Under the pieces are notes generated by a model. That model did not search any database and was not told where the DNA came from. It was given only the letters and a program-made list of their open reading frames with translations. The translations under genes and the position numbers were made by a program. From positions 57,877 to 121,876 of the forward strand of contig NZ_VSSR01000051.1 of assembly GCF_008123515.1 (NCBI RefSeq): a stretch of 64,000 nt of DNA, given 5' to 3'. This DNA is from Bradyrhizobium cytisi (GTDB lineage Bacteria > Pseudomonadota > Alphaproteobacteria > Rhizobiales > Xanthobacteraceae). Within the stretch, counting starts at the first letter, position 1. Each line of letters begins with the position of its first letter. Of this stretch, positions 38,919 through 46,807 are shown one piece after another.

Positions 38919-41786
38919 TCACGCCACGCGGCGGACTGCGTTCAGCGTCTCGATGGTAAGCCCCACCTCAGCCGCCGGGCAGGGCTTGCCGAAATAATAG
39001 CCCTGCACCGCCGTGCAGCCGCATTCGCGGACGAAGTCGAGCTGCTCGATCGTCTCGACCCCTTCCGCCGTCGTCTCGACGCGGAGCACGGCGCCGAGGC
39101 TCGCGATAGTGCGGACGATCGCGGCGCTTTCCGGGCTCTCGCCGAGCGTGCCGACGAAGGAGCGGTCGATCTTGATGCGGTCGAACGGAAATTTGCGCAA
39201 GTAACTCAGCGACGAATAGCCGACGCCGAAATCGTCGAGGCTGACGCGCACGCCGAGGGTGCGGAGCTGGTGCAGGATCCCGATCGTCGCTTCGCTGTCA
39301 TCGAGCAGCGCCGTCTCAGTGACCTCGAGCTCGAGCCGCCGCGGCGGCAGGCCGGCTTCTGCAAGCGCGCTCGTCACCATCGTCACCAGTCCGCGCGAGC
39401 GGAACTGCACCGGCGACAGATTGACTGCGACTGTGACATCCGGCCATGAGGCCGCAGTGGCGCAAGCGGTACGCAGCACCCATTCGCCGATCGGAACGAT
39501 CAGCCCGTTCTCTTCGGCGATCGGAATGAACTCGGCCGGCGAGACGAAGCCGCGCGAGGGATGCTTCCAGCGCAGCAGCGCCTCGAAGCCGGTCAGCTCG
39601 GTGGTGTCGAGCCGCACCTGCGGCTGGAACACCAGATGGAACTGGTTGGCTTCCAGCGCGCCGCGCAGATCGTACTCCAGTGCGTGCCGGCTGCGCGCCT
39701 CTTCTTCCATTTCGGGCTCGAACAGCTGATAGGCGCCGCGTCCCTTGGCCTTGGCCTGGTACAGCGCGAGATCGGCGCATTTCATCAGCTCGTCCGCGTC
39801 GAGGCCGTGGTCGGGCGCGATCGCGATGCCGACGGAGACGCCGACATGGATCGACTGGCTCTCCAGCGGCGGCGGATGACCGATGATCTCGACCAGGCGG
39901 CGTGCCAGCCGCTCCGCCGATTGCGGTTGCGGTCCGCGCTGGAGCACGGCGAACTCGTCGCCGCCGAGACGGGCGACGGTGTCGTGCTCGCCGGCATTCT
40001 CCCTCAGCCGCGCCGCGACCCAGCGCAGCAACCGGTCGCCGGCGGCGTGGCCGAGCCGGTCGTTGACGGTCTTGAAATTGTCGAGGTCGAAGCACAGCAC
40101 GGCCATGGCGCCGCCGGCGATCGCGACCTGGTTCAGCCCCTCGCCCATCTTCTCGCGGAACAGCGTGCGGTTGGGCAAGTCAGTCAGGGAGTCGTGCTGC
40201 GCCATGTGCGCGACCCGGGCCTGGGCCTTATGACGCTCGGTGACGTCCTCATAGGTGACGACCCAGCCGCCATGCTCCATCCGCTTGTGGTTGAGCTTGA
40301 TGATGCGGCCGTCGCTCAAATGGCGGTGCAGCGTGTGCTCGCCCTCGCGCAGCCGCTCGACATAGTCGGCATAGATCTTGGCGGCGGTGGTGTTCGGATG
40401 GATGCCGAGATCGCAGCTGTGCTCCATGATCTCGCGCATCGAGACGCCGGGCTTCACAATGTCGGGCGACAGGCCGTACATCTCGATGTAGCGGCGGTTG
40501 CAGACGATGACGTGGAGGCTCGCATCGAGCATGCACAGGCCCTGGCTCATGTTGTTCAGCGCCGCGTCGAAGCGGCGATACTGCTCACTCAGCTCCTCGA
40601 CCGCGCGTTCGCGCTCGGTGATGTCCTCGTAGGTGGCGACGAAGCCGCCCTCGGGCAGCGCGCAATAGCGAACCGAGATCACGGTGCCGTTCGACATGCT
40701 CCTCCGCATCGGAGAGGAATCGCGGTTCGCGATGCGCGCGCTGGCGGCTTCAACGAGCTGTTGCGGGCTGTATTCGGAAGCGAAGGCGCCGTTCGTCATC
40801 GAGCGCTCGATCAGCTCGGCGAGATGCGTGCCGGGCTTGCTCTCCTCCGGCAACAGCCGATAGATCTGCTGGTAGGTGGAGTTGCAGATGCGCAGGCGCA
40901 TGTCGCTGTCGTAGAACGCGAGGCCATGCGCCATGTTTTCGAGCGCCGCATCCAGCATGAGATTTTGCTGCTTCAGCGTCTCTTCGTGCTGCAGCCGCTC
41001 GGTGACGTCCTCATGCACGGTGACCCAGCCGCCGTCTGGCATGAATCTGGACACGGCCTGTACCCTGCGGCCGTCATAGCGCGTCACGAGAACGGTTTTC
41101 GGGCTCCTGGTCCGGACGTCGTTGATCCGGGTCTCGCGGAACTCGTCTGCGGACATATCCGCCGTGTTGCCGCGCGACAGCCAGTGCTCGATGACCGTGC
41201 TATGCGAGATGCCAGACTTCAGGACCTCAGGGTCTAGGTTGTAGAATTGCAGGAAGCGTTCGTTGCAGACGACGACGCGGCTGTCGGCGTCATACATGAT
41301 GAGGCCGTGCGACATGTTGGCGAGCGCGTGCTGGCTGCGCTCGGTCTGAAGTTGCAGCTCGACCTCGAGCCGGGCGAGGCGGCTGACATCGTCACAGATC
41401 GTCATCCAGCCGCCGTCGGGAAGCGGCTTCAGCTCGAGCGTGATGACCAGGCCGCTGGCGAGTGTCTGCCGCGTATGGAACGGCTTGCCGGCCGCGATCA
41501 ATGCGATCCGCGCAGCGTAGAGCGCGTCAAGGTCACTTGCCCGGATATTGCCGAGCGCCACGCTGTGGGCGAGCACGTCGCGGTAGCGCGTTCCGAGCCG
41601 GACAATGTCGGCCGACATGCCGAACAGCTCGATATACCGGCGGTTGACCAGCACGATCCGGTTGTCGGCATCGTAAACGCAGACGCCTTGTTCCATGCCG
41701 TCGAGCGCAAGCTGGCTCAGCGAGAGCAGGGCCTGCTGGCCTTGCTCGCGGCGCGCACCGAGCTCGTTGTCGCGGGTCGACGTCAT
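38919..41786 (-). CDS. Four-PAS GGDEF-EAL dual-domain c-di-GMP signalling protein
   Basis: A 955-residue protein with four tandem PAS modules, near residues 25-133, 152-263, 278-390 and 406-517. Each ends in a DGGW..DVT-type motif (for example LPDGGWMTICDDVSR and HGGWVVTYEDVTE). Then a GGDEF domain with intact GGDEF at 608-612 and an EAL domain with EALLRW (from 735), ELEVTETALL, LDDFGVGYSSLSYL, KIDRSFV and TTAEGVET. Both catalytic domains look active, so output depends on the sensors. There are no membrane helices. I start it at the ATG at 41786 rather than a TTG 24 bases upstream. Confidence 0.9.
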   Translation of the reverse strand: MTSTRDNELGARREQGQQALLSLSQLALDGMEQGVCVYDADNRIVLVNRRYIELFGMSADIVRLGTRYRDVLAHSVALGNIRASDLDALYAARIALIAAGKPFHTRQTLASGLVITLELKPLPDGGWMTICDDVSRLARLEVELQLQTERSQHALANMSHGLIMYDADSRVVVCNERFLQFYNLDPEVLKSGISHSTVIEHWLSRGNTADMSADEFRETRINDVRTRSPKTVLVTRYDGRRVQAVSRFMPDGGWVTVHEDVTERLQHEETLKQQNLMLDAALENMAHGLAFYDSDMRLRICNSTYQQIYRLLPEESKPGTHLAELIERSMTNGAFASEYSPQQLVEAASARIANRDSSPMRRSMSNGTVISVRYCALPEGGFVATYEDITERERAVEELSEQYRRFDAALNNMSQGLCMLDASLHVIVCNRRYIEMYGLSPDIVKPGVSMREIMEHSCDLGIHPNTTAAKIYADYVERLREGEHTLHRHLSDGRIIKLNHKRMEHGGWVVTYEDVTERHKAQARVAHMAQHDSLTDLPNRTLFREKMGEGLNQVAIAGGAMAVLCFDLDNFKTVNDRLGHAAGDRLLRWVAARLRENAGEHDTVARLGGDEFAVLQRGPQPQSAERLARRLVEIIGHPPPLESQSIHVGVSVGIAIAPDHGLDADELMKCADLALYQAKAKGRGAYQLFEPEMEEEARSRHALEYDLRGALEANQFHLVFQPQVRLDTTELTGFEALLRWKHPSRGFVSPAEFIPIAEENGLIVPIGEWVLRTACATAASWPDVTVAVNLSPVQFRSRGLVTMVTSALAEAGLPPRRLELEVTETALLDDSEATIGILHQLRTLGVRVSLDDFGVGYSSLSYLRKFPFDRIKIDRSFVGTLGESPESAAIVRTIASLGAVLRVETTAEGVETIEQLDFVRECGCTAVQGYYFGKPCPAAEVGLTIETLNAVRRVA

Positions 41787-41987
41787 GGGACCAGTGGATC
41801 TCGGTGGCAATAGACTTAGCGCAACGTAATTCAGCCACCGAGCGTAGCGAAGAGGCGGGAAAATTCCCTTAAGCGCCGTAGTTTACGGAGGGTGACCGGT
41901 GATGGAGAGAGTGCAGACCTCGGGCGCGAGAGATGCTGAGGTGCTTGCAAGCCTGAGTTGGCGATGGCTGCGCAACAGACGCTGCTT

Positions 41988-42863
41988 CTACGGCCCGTAC
42001 AGCACGAGTTCCGTATCCGTGAGGTCGGCCAGCCGCGGGCGGTGCGGACCCCTGAAATATTTGCGGCCACGGCGCTCGGTATAAACACCGACAAGGCCGG
42101 GGATGGGCTCGTTCGAATCGACGATCACCGAGATCTTGCCAAGCCGCAGCAGCAGCCGGCCAATGCGGCCAGCGCAGGCGGCATATTCGGCGGCACTGCG
42201 GCAGTAGATCAGCTGCATCGCCGGCGGTGCGATGAAACCGCGGCGGATGCGCACCGGTTGCAGGATGAAGGGGAAGACTCCTTTCGGCGTGCGGCAGACC
42301 AGGCTGAGGCAATTGTAGCGCGCGTGCCGGGTCAGCAGCTCGGTCTCTTCGTCGGAGAGCCCTTCGATCTGCTTGGTGTGCTGCGAGATGACCTCGATCT
42401 TGCTCCAGCGCGGCGCGCGCGACAACGCCGGCACCGAGAAGAACAGGCCGCGGCAATAGGCGCGAAAGCCCTGCGTCTCGATGATCGGCCAGGTCCAGAC
42501 GGCCGGGCTGATGTTGAGATAGGTCACGTGCTTGTGCCGCTGCGCGATCTTGGTCAGCAGCGGCGCGTAATTGCGGTAGGCCGGCTCGACATACCAGCTC
42601 GATAGATTGCAGTGGATGGCGGTCTCCTCGCCATCCTTCCGCGTCGTGTATATCAGCAGCAGCACGCCGACCGGCGTGCCGTCATTGTCGAGCATGTAGC
42701 CGAAGCGCGGATAGCCGTCCGGCACCGGCCGGAAGGCCTGCCGGCGCAGTCCCTGGATCCAGTAATTGCGCGAGCGGCCGACGAAGCCACGCGTCAACAG
42801 GTCCGCGACCGCATCGACGTCGGCTTCGGTGATCTCGCGACATCGGACCTTGGTGTGGATCAC
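41988..42863 (-). CDS. GNAT-fold acyltransferase of the carrier-protein cluster
   Basis: A 291-residue protein with the start of a GNAT fold (VRCREITEADVDAVADLLTRGF), the strand GVLLLIYTTRKDGEETAIHCNLSSWYVEPAYRNYAPLL and an unusually long C-terminal half. The presumed role is transfer of an acyl or aminoacyl group, possibly from the carrier protein made at 45530; that is inference from its position as the last gene of the dehydrogenase-ligase-acyltransferase operon (37 bases after the ligase). The start is GTG at 42863. The acetyl-CoA-binding loop is not obvious, which would fit a thioester donor other than acetyl-CoA. Confidence 0.75.
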   Translation of the reverse strand: MIHTKVRCREITEADVDAVADLLTRGFVGRSRNYWIQGLRRQAFRPVPDGYPRFGYMLDNDGTPVGVLLLIYTTRKDGEETAIHCNLSSWYVEPAYRNYAPLLTKIAQRHKHVTYLNISPAVWTWPIIETQGFRAYCRGLFFSVPALSRAPRWSKIEVISQHTKQIEGLSDEETELLTRHARYNCLSLVCRTPKGVFPFILQPVRIRRGFIAPPAMQLIYCRSAAEYAACAGRIGRLLLRLGKISVIVDSNEPIPGLVGVYTERRGRKYFRGPHRPRLADLTDTELVLYGP

Positions 42864-42899
42864 GCTCGTCTTACCCGTGGAAATGATCGGCCTCTTGCC

Positions 42900-43880
42900 T
42901 TAGCGCCAGCCTTCGCCGTGGGCATCCGCCGCGACCCGCGACTGCATGCCCAGAATGTCCCGCACCTTGGCGGGCCACGCGGAGAGATCGGTGCCGTGGG
43001 TGTGGAACATCGCGACCGCGAGCCGGTCCATGCCGAAGGCGACGCAACCGGTGTGCGCGGGCTCGCCATTGGTGTCCTGGATGTCCCAGGTCGTGCCGAA
43101 ATGTTCGCGGTGATAGTTGAAGCTCATGCAGGCGGTTGGTTGCTCTTCGGAGCGCAGCGGGATGAGCAGCTCGAACTTGAGTTGCTGCTGTTTCTGGCTC
43201 ACCGCCTTCATCTGGCCGACGCGGCCGAAGAAGGGGTCGCTGGCATAGTCGACGCGGAAGGTCAGGCCGAGATCGGTCGCGATTGCCTGCGCGCGCACCA
43301 TCCAGCGCTCGCGGAAATCGGCGACGTCATCGGGGGTGCCGATGCAGACATATTCGCGCATCCGGAACGATTGCAGCCGGTCGAGATGCTTTGACGGTTC
43401 GCGGCGGAAGCAGTCGGCCGCGACGTCGAAGCGCAGGCCGCCCTTCGGCAGCTGGCCGCGGCTTGCTGCGATCGGATACACGGGATAGCAGGCCGCGGGC
43501 GACAGCACGAGGTCGGCCGGCGAGAGCGACGAAGTCCAGTCACCACCGGCATCGAAGCGGCTCACCGCGGCGTTGATCTCGCGTTCGGTGCCATGCAGGC
43601 CGCAGACGCAGCCGAGCAGGTTCGGAAAGCTCTTGAGGTAGCCGGATTTCTCCAGCTGGGCGCGGCTCATCACCGGCGGGAAGCGCATCACCTCGGTGCC
43701 GGCTTCGCGATTGCTGGTGATCAGCGCGGCGAGCCTCTCGACGATACCCTCATAGAGCGCGGTACGGGCGTAGACGCCGTCCGAGCCCATGCGATGGAAC
43801 AGCTTTTCGGCGAGATGATCGAGCGGATCGACGATCTGCGGTGCAGTTTCGGGCGAGTTGGGGAGAACAGCAATGTTCAT
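42900..43880 (-). CDS. Amino acid--[acyl-carrier-protein] ligase (class II seryl-tRNA synthetase-like)
   Basis: A truncated, tRNA-synthetase-like enzyme of 326 residues that activates an amino acid with ATP and loads it onto the phosphopantetheine arm of a carrier protein instead of tRNA. It has no tRNA-binding arm. The start at 43880 (ribosome binding site AGGA) places Cys131 (SPAACYPVY), Glu176 (FRMREYV) and Cys279 (HTGCVAFGMDRL) exactly at the zinc-ligand positions I recall for the characterised B. japonicum enzyme Bll0957, which prefers glycine. Class II motif 2 (FRRE..FRMREYV) and motif 3 (FGMDRLAVAMF) are present. It is in an operon with an acyl-CoA dehydrogenase and a GNAT protein. Confidence 0.93.
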   Translation of the reverse strand: MNIAVLPNSPETAPQIVDPLDHLAEKLFHRMGSDGVYARTALYEGIVERLAALITSNREAGTEVMRFPPVMSRAQLEKSGYLKSFPNLLGCVCGLHGTEREINAAVSRFDAGGDWTSSLSPADLVLSPAACYPVYPIAASRGQLPKGGLRFDVAADCFRREPSKHLDRLQSFRMREYVCIGTPDDVADFRERWMVRAQAIATDLGLTFRVDYASDPFFGRVGQMKAVSQKQQQLKFELLIPLRSEEQPTACMSFNYHREHFGTTWDIQDTNGEPAHTGCVAFGMDRLAVAMFHTHGTDLSAWPAKVRDILGMQSRVAADAHGEGWR

Positions 43881-43928
43881 GTTCGACTTCCTGTTATCGG
43901 CAATTATTCTTGTTGGTCTCGAAAGCAC

Positions 43929-43977
43929 GTCAGTCGCGAAGACTTGTCAGAAGGCTTGTCAGTCTCGAAGGCTTGTC
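43929..43977. repeat. Two-copy imperfect direct repeat at the dehydrogenase stop codon
   Basis: GTCAGTCGCGAAGACTTGTC (43929-43948) and GTCAGTCTCGAAGGCTTGTC (43958-43977) are 18 of 20 identical with a 29-base period. The right copy contains the last codons and stop of the acyl-CoA dehydrogenase gene; the left copy lies in the spacer before the ligase. It looks like a small tandem duplication of the gene's 3' end. Confidence 0.6.
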
Positions 43978-45173
43978 GGAATGCCGCTCATCAACGTCGA
44001 GGTGGCGGCATTGGCGAGAATGCGGTCGTTGTTGATCATGATCGGCGACGACAGCACGTCGCGCAGGTGGCGGCCCATGGTGAACTCGCCGTCGTTACGG
44101 TAGCCGGACAGGCCCGCGGTGCGCATCGCATGCATCACGGTTTCGACCGCGAGCTCTGAGGCCTGCACCTTCAACAGCGTGATCGAGGACTGGAAATCGA
44201 GCGAGCCCAGCGCGCGCTCGTCATGCTCGGCGCGGGCGAAGGCGTCGAGATTGGCCGATATCAATGCGCGCAGTTTGGCCAGCGACATTTTTGCGGCGGT
44301 GAAGTGCGTGGCCGCTGGCGGCATCTGACCGCTGGAGCCGCGGGCCGCCTTGCGAACGAAAGCCTGCGCACGCGTGACCGAAGCAGCGGCAATGCCGGCC
44401 CAGGCCGACGACCAGCACAGATGCGCGAACGGCGTCATGGTCTGGGCATGGATCTTGTCATAGGCTTCCGGGAATACGCGGTCGGCGGAGCAGTCGACCT
44501 TCAGCTCGAAGCCGGTCGAGCAGGTGCCGCGCATGCCGAGCGTTTCCCAGCCCTGCGTCTGCTTCAGCGAATAGTCGTCCTTGGCGAGCGCCAGCAGCAC
44601 CTGGTCGGAAGCAGCGGCCTCGGTGGCGCGGCGGGCGATGGTGACGAGGCCGTCGGCCTGGGCGCCGTACGAGATCACGGTGGCGTCGCGCACCAGCGAG
44701 ACGGTGTCGCCGGCGTGGTCGACCGCGGCCGCGCTGGCGCGGATGTTGCCGCCATTCTGGCCTTCGGTGGTGGAGGAGGCCAGCAGCCACTGGTCTCGGG
44801 CGACCCGGCGCATCATGGTTTCCATCCAGGGAATGCCGTGACCGTGGCGGATCACGCAGGCGACCTTGGTCGTATGCATCGCGTAGATCATCGCTGTCGA
44901 AGCGCACGCGCGTCCGAGCGTGTAGCAGATGTCGGTGACGTCGTAGATCGAGGCGCCGAAGCCACCGAATTCGACCGGGATCATAACGCCCAGCAACTTC
45001 TGCTCGCGGGCGATATCGAAAGCCTTGTGGGGGAAGCGGGCGTCGCGATCGACGCCGTCGGCGTCGGCCGCTGCCACGGTGGCGGTGCGAGCCGCACGCT
45101 CGATCAAGGAGGGGCCTTCGAGAAGGCTCGCTTGGGTCTCGTCGACAGTCAGGACTGCTTCACGCACGTTCAT
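43959..45173 (-). CDS. Acyl-CoA dehydrogenase-family flavoprotein of the carrier-protein cluster
   Basis: An FAD enzyme of 404 residues with the three-part ACAD fold: N-terminal helices (AFDIAREQKLLGVMIPVEFGGFGA), the middle beta domain (WLLASSTTEGQNGGNIRASAA, GWETLGMRGTCSTGFEL) and the C-terminal helical domain (LCWSSAWAGIAAASVTRAQAFVRKAARG). The usual catalytic glutamate cannot be placed with confidence. In pyrrole-type antibiotics an ACAD homologue oxidises an aminoacyl-carrier protein; by analogy this one may act on the aminoacyl thioester made by the neighbouring ligase. That is inference. It is the first gene of a three-gene operon, divergent from the carrier protein gene. Confidence 0.88.
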   Translation of the reverse strand: MNVREAVLTVDETQASLLEGPSLIERAARTATVAAADADGVDRDARFPHKAFDIAREQKLLGVMIPVEFGGFGASIYDVTDICYTLGRACASTAMIYAMHTTKVACVIRHGHGIPWMETMMRRVARDQWLLASSTTEGQNGGNIRASAAAVDHAGDTVSLVRDATVISYGAQADGLVTIARRATEAAASDQVLLALAKDDYSLKQTQGWETLGMRGTCSTGFELKVDCSADRVFPEAYDKIHAQTMTPFAHLCWSSAWAGIAAASVTRAQAFVRKAARGSSGQMPPAATHFTAAKMSLAKLRALISANLDAFARAEHDERALGSLDFQSSITLLKVQASELAVETVMHAMRTAGLSGYRNDGEFTMGRHLRDVLSSPIMINNDRILANAATSTLMSGIPTSLRD

Positions 45174-45529
45174 GCTCGTCCGCCTCCGTTTCGTCGTTCG
45201 AGACCGCAGGCATCATTTGCGATGCCGTTCGCAATCATCCGACCATCTTTGCTTGTGATTGGAGGCTACGGATTTAATTCAAATTCGTCGATGAAATAGA
45301 AGGTAAACGAACTGCAATTCCGAACGAACAGTTAAGGCCCGGTTGTTTGCATCGCCGAAAGTCCGGGTGTCGTGTTAGGGTTTTGGAAGGAGCCGGAATT
45401 TCGGACAATCTGACTCATCGTTTACTAAGAAACGCGAAGTAATGGTGACGCCCATTGCGGGGCCGGCCCGTCGTGCCCATCGTACCCGGCAACCGGTCCG
45501 ACCTTTTATAGACAGATGGGAATTTGCCG
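45174..45529. other. 356-base divergent intergenic region of the carrier-protein cluster
   Basis: This stretch separates the dehydrogenase-ligase-acyltransferase operon from the oppositely transcribed carrier protein gene, so it must hold two promoters. The centre (about 45270-45330) is AT-rich compared with its surroundings and contains ATTTAATTCAAAT, an almost perfect palindrome. I see no open frame with a sensible product, no repeat of the palindromic families and no recognisable operator. Confidence 0.6.
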
Positions 45530-45802
45530 ATGCAGGCCTTCGATACCGATTTGCGCAATCGCATCACCAAGCTGGTGAAGGGCATCCTCGCGCAGAACGC
45601 GCTCACCGCCAATGTCACGCCGTCGACGAAACTCGTCGATGCCGGCCTGACCTCGATGGACATGGTCAATCTGATGCTCGGCGTCGAAGCCGAGTTCGAC
45701 TTCACGATTCCGCAAACCGAGATTACGCCGGAGAATTTCCAGTCCGTCGAGACGCTGGAACGCATGGTCGCCACCCAGCTGCAGCCGGCGACGGCGGCCT
45801 AA
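45530..45802 (+). CDS. Small acyl/aminoacyl carrier protein partner of the ligase
   Basis: A 90-residue carrier protein. Ser42 in DAGLTSMDMVNLM is the predicted phosphopantetheine site; the usual DSL is replaced by TSM. Helix I (LRNRITKLVKGILA) and helix III/IV (TEITPENFQSVETLERMVATQL) fit the four-helix ACP fold. The start is the ATG at 45530, after GATGGGAATT, rather than a TTG six bases upstream. In B. japonicum the homologous small protein next to Bll0957 is the partner that accepts the activated amino acid. It is not the fatty-acid AcpP, which has a different motif and lies with fab genes. Confidence 0.9.
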   Translation: MQAFDTDLRNRITKLVKGILAQNALTANVTPSTKLVDAGLTSMDMVNLMLGVEAEFDFTIPQTEITPENFQSVETLERMVATQLQPATAA

Positions 45803-45913
45803 GTTCGGCGCAGGCTTCTTTCAACCCGGCAAGACCACAGCACCCGTTCCAAAACTGCCGCAAAACTGGCATAGCTTAACCATGTCGCGGATCGCGAACG
45901 GGGTGGAGCAGGC

Positions 45914-46789
45914 ATGACGCAGGCGGTATTGGGCATCATCGGCGGCTCCGGAATCTACGATTTGCCGGGACTCGAGGGCGCGCACGAAGAGGTGATCAAG
46001 AGCCCCTGGGGCGAGCCGTCGGCGCCCGTGCGGCGCGGTACCATCGCAGGCCTGCCGATCGTGTTCCTGCCGCGTCATGACAAGGGCCACCGCCTGTCGC
46101 CCTCCGACATCAACTACCGCGCCAATATCGACGTGCTGAAGCGCGCCGGCGTCACCGACCTGATCTCACTGTCGGCCTGCGGCTCCTTCAAGGAGGAGAT
46201 GCCGCCCGGCACCTTCGTTCTCGTCGACCAGTTCGTCGATCGCACCCACAAGCGCGAGAGCTCGTTCTTCGGCAAGGGTTGCGTCGCGCATGTCTCGATG
46301 GCGCATCCGGTCTCGCCGCGGCTGCGGATTCACCTTGCCGCGGCGGCCGAGGCCGAGAGCATCGCGATCGCGCGCAGCGGCACCTATGTCTGCATGGAAG
46401 GGCCGCAATTCTCCACCTATGCGGAAAGCATGACCTACAAGACGCTGGGCTATTCGGTGATCGGAATGACCAACATGCCCGAGGCGAAACTCGCCCGCGA
46501 GGCCGAGATTTGCTACGCGACCGTCGCGATGGTGACGGATTTCGATTGCTGGCATCCCGATCACGACGCCGTCACCGTGCAGGACATCATCCGCGTGCTG
46601 ACCTCCAACGCCGATAAGGCCAAGGCGCTGGTGGCCCGCCTCGCCAAGGATTTTCCGCGCGAGCACGAGCCATGCCCGATCGGTTCGGACCGTGCGCTCG
46701 ACACCGCGCTGATCACCGCGCCCGAGGCGCGCGATCCCGAGATTCTGAAGAAGCTCGATGCGGTGGCGGGGCGCATCCTGCGCGGTTGA
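45914..46789 (+). CDS. mtnP: S-methyl-5'-thioadenosine phosphorylase
   Basis: Enzyme of 291 residues that cleaves 5'-methylthioadenosine, a by-product of polyamine and homoserine-lactone synthesis, to adenine and methylthioribose-1-phosphate. MTAP-family markers: IIGGSGIYDLPGL at the N-terminus, PRHDKGHRLSPSDINYRAN, YVCMEGPQFSTYAES and VIGMTNMPEAKLAREAEICYATVAMVTDFDCW. A GGAG ribosome binding site precedes the ATG. It is followed after 18 bases by mtnA, the next pathway step. Confidence 0.96.
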   Translation: MTQAVLGIIGGSGIYDLPGLEGAHEEVIKSPWGEPSAPVRRGTIAGLPIVFLPRHDKGHRLSPSDINYRANIDVLKRAGVTDLISLSACGSFKEEMPPGTFVLVDQFVDRTHKRESSFFGKGCVAHVSMAHPVSPRLRIHLAAAAEAESIAIARSGTYVCMEGPQFSTYAESMTYKTLGYSVIGMTNMPEAKLAREAEICYATVAMVTDFDCWHPDHDAVTVQDIIRVLTSNADKAKALVARLAKDFPREHEPCPIGSDRALDTALITAPEARDPEILKKLDAVAGRILRG

Positions 46790-46807
46790 GACGAAAGGCA
46801 AAATGCC

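Noticed and set aside
43929..43977. Possible CRISPR-like direct repeats
   Set aside because: Only two imperfect units at a 29-base period with no spacer pattern and no cas genes.
45442..45879. Alternative 145-codon frame across the carrier protein gene
   Set aside because: The carrier protein in the other frame has a clear phosphopantetheine site and ACP fold; this frame gives Arg/His-rich shadow sequence.
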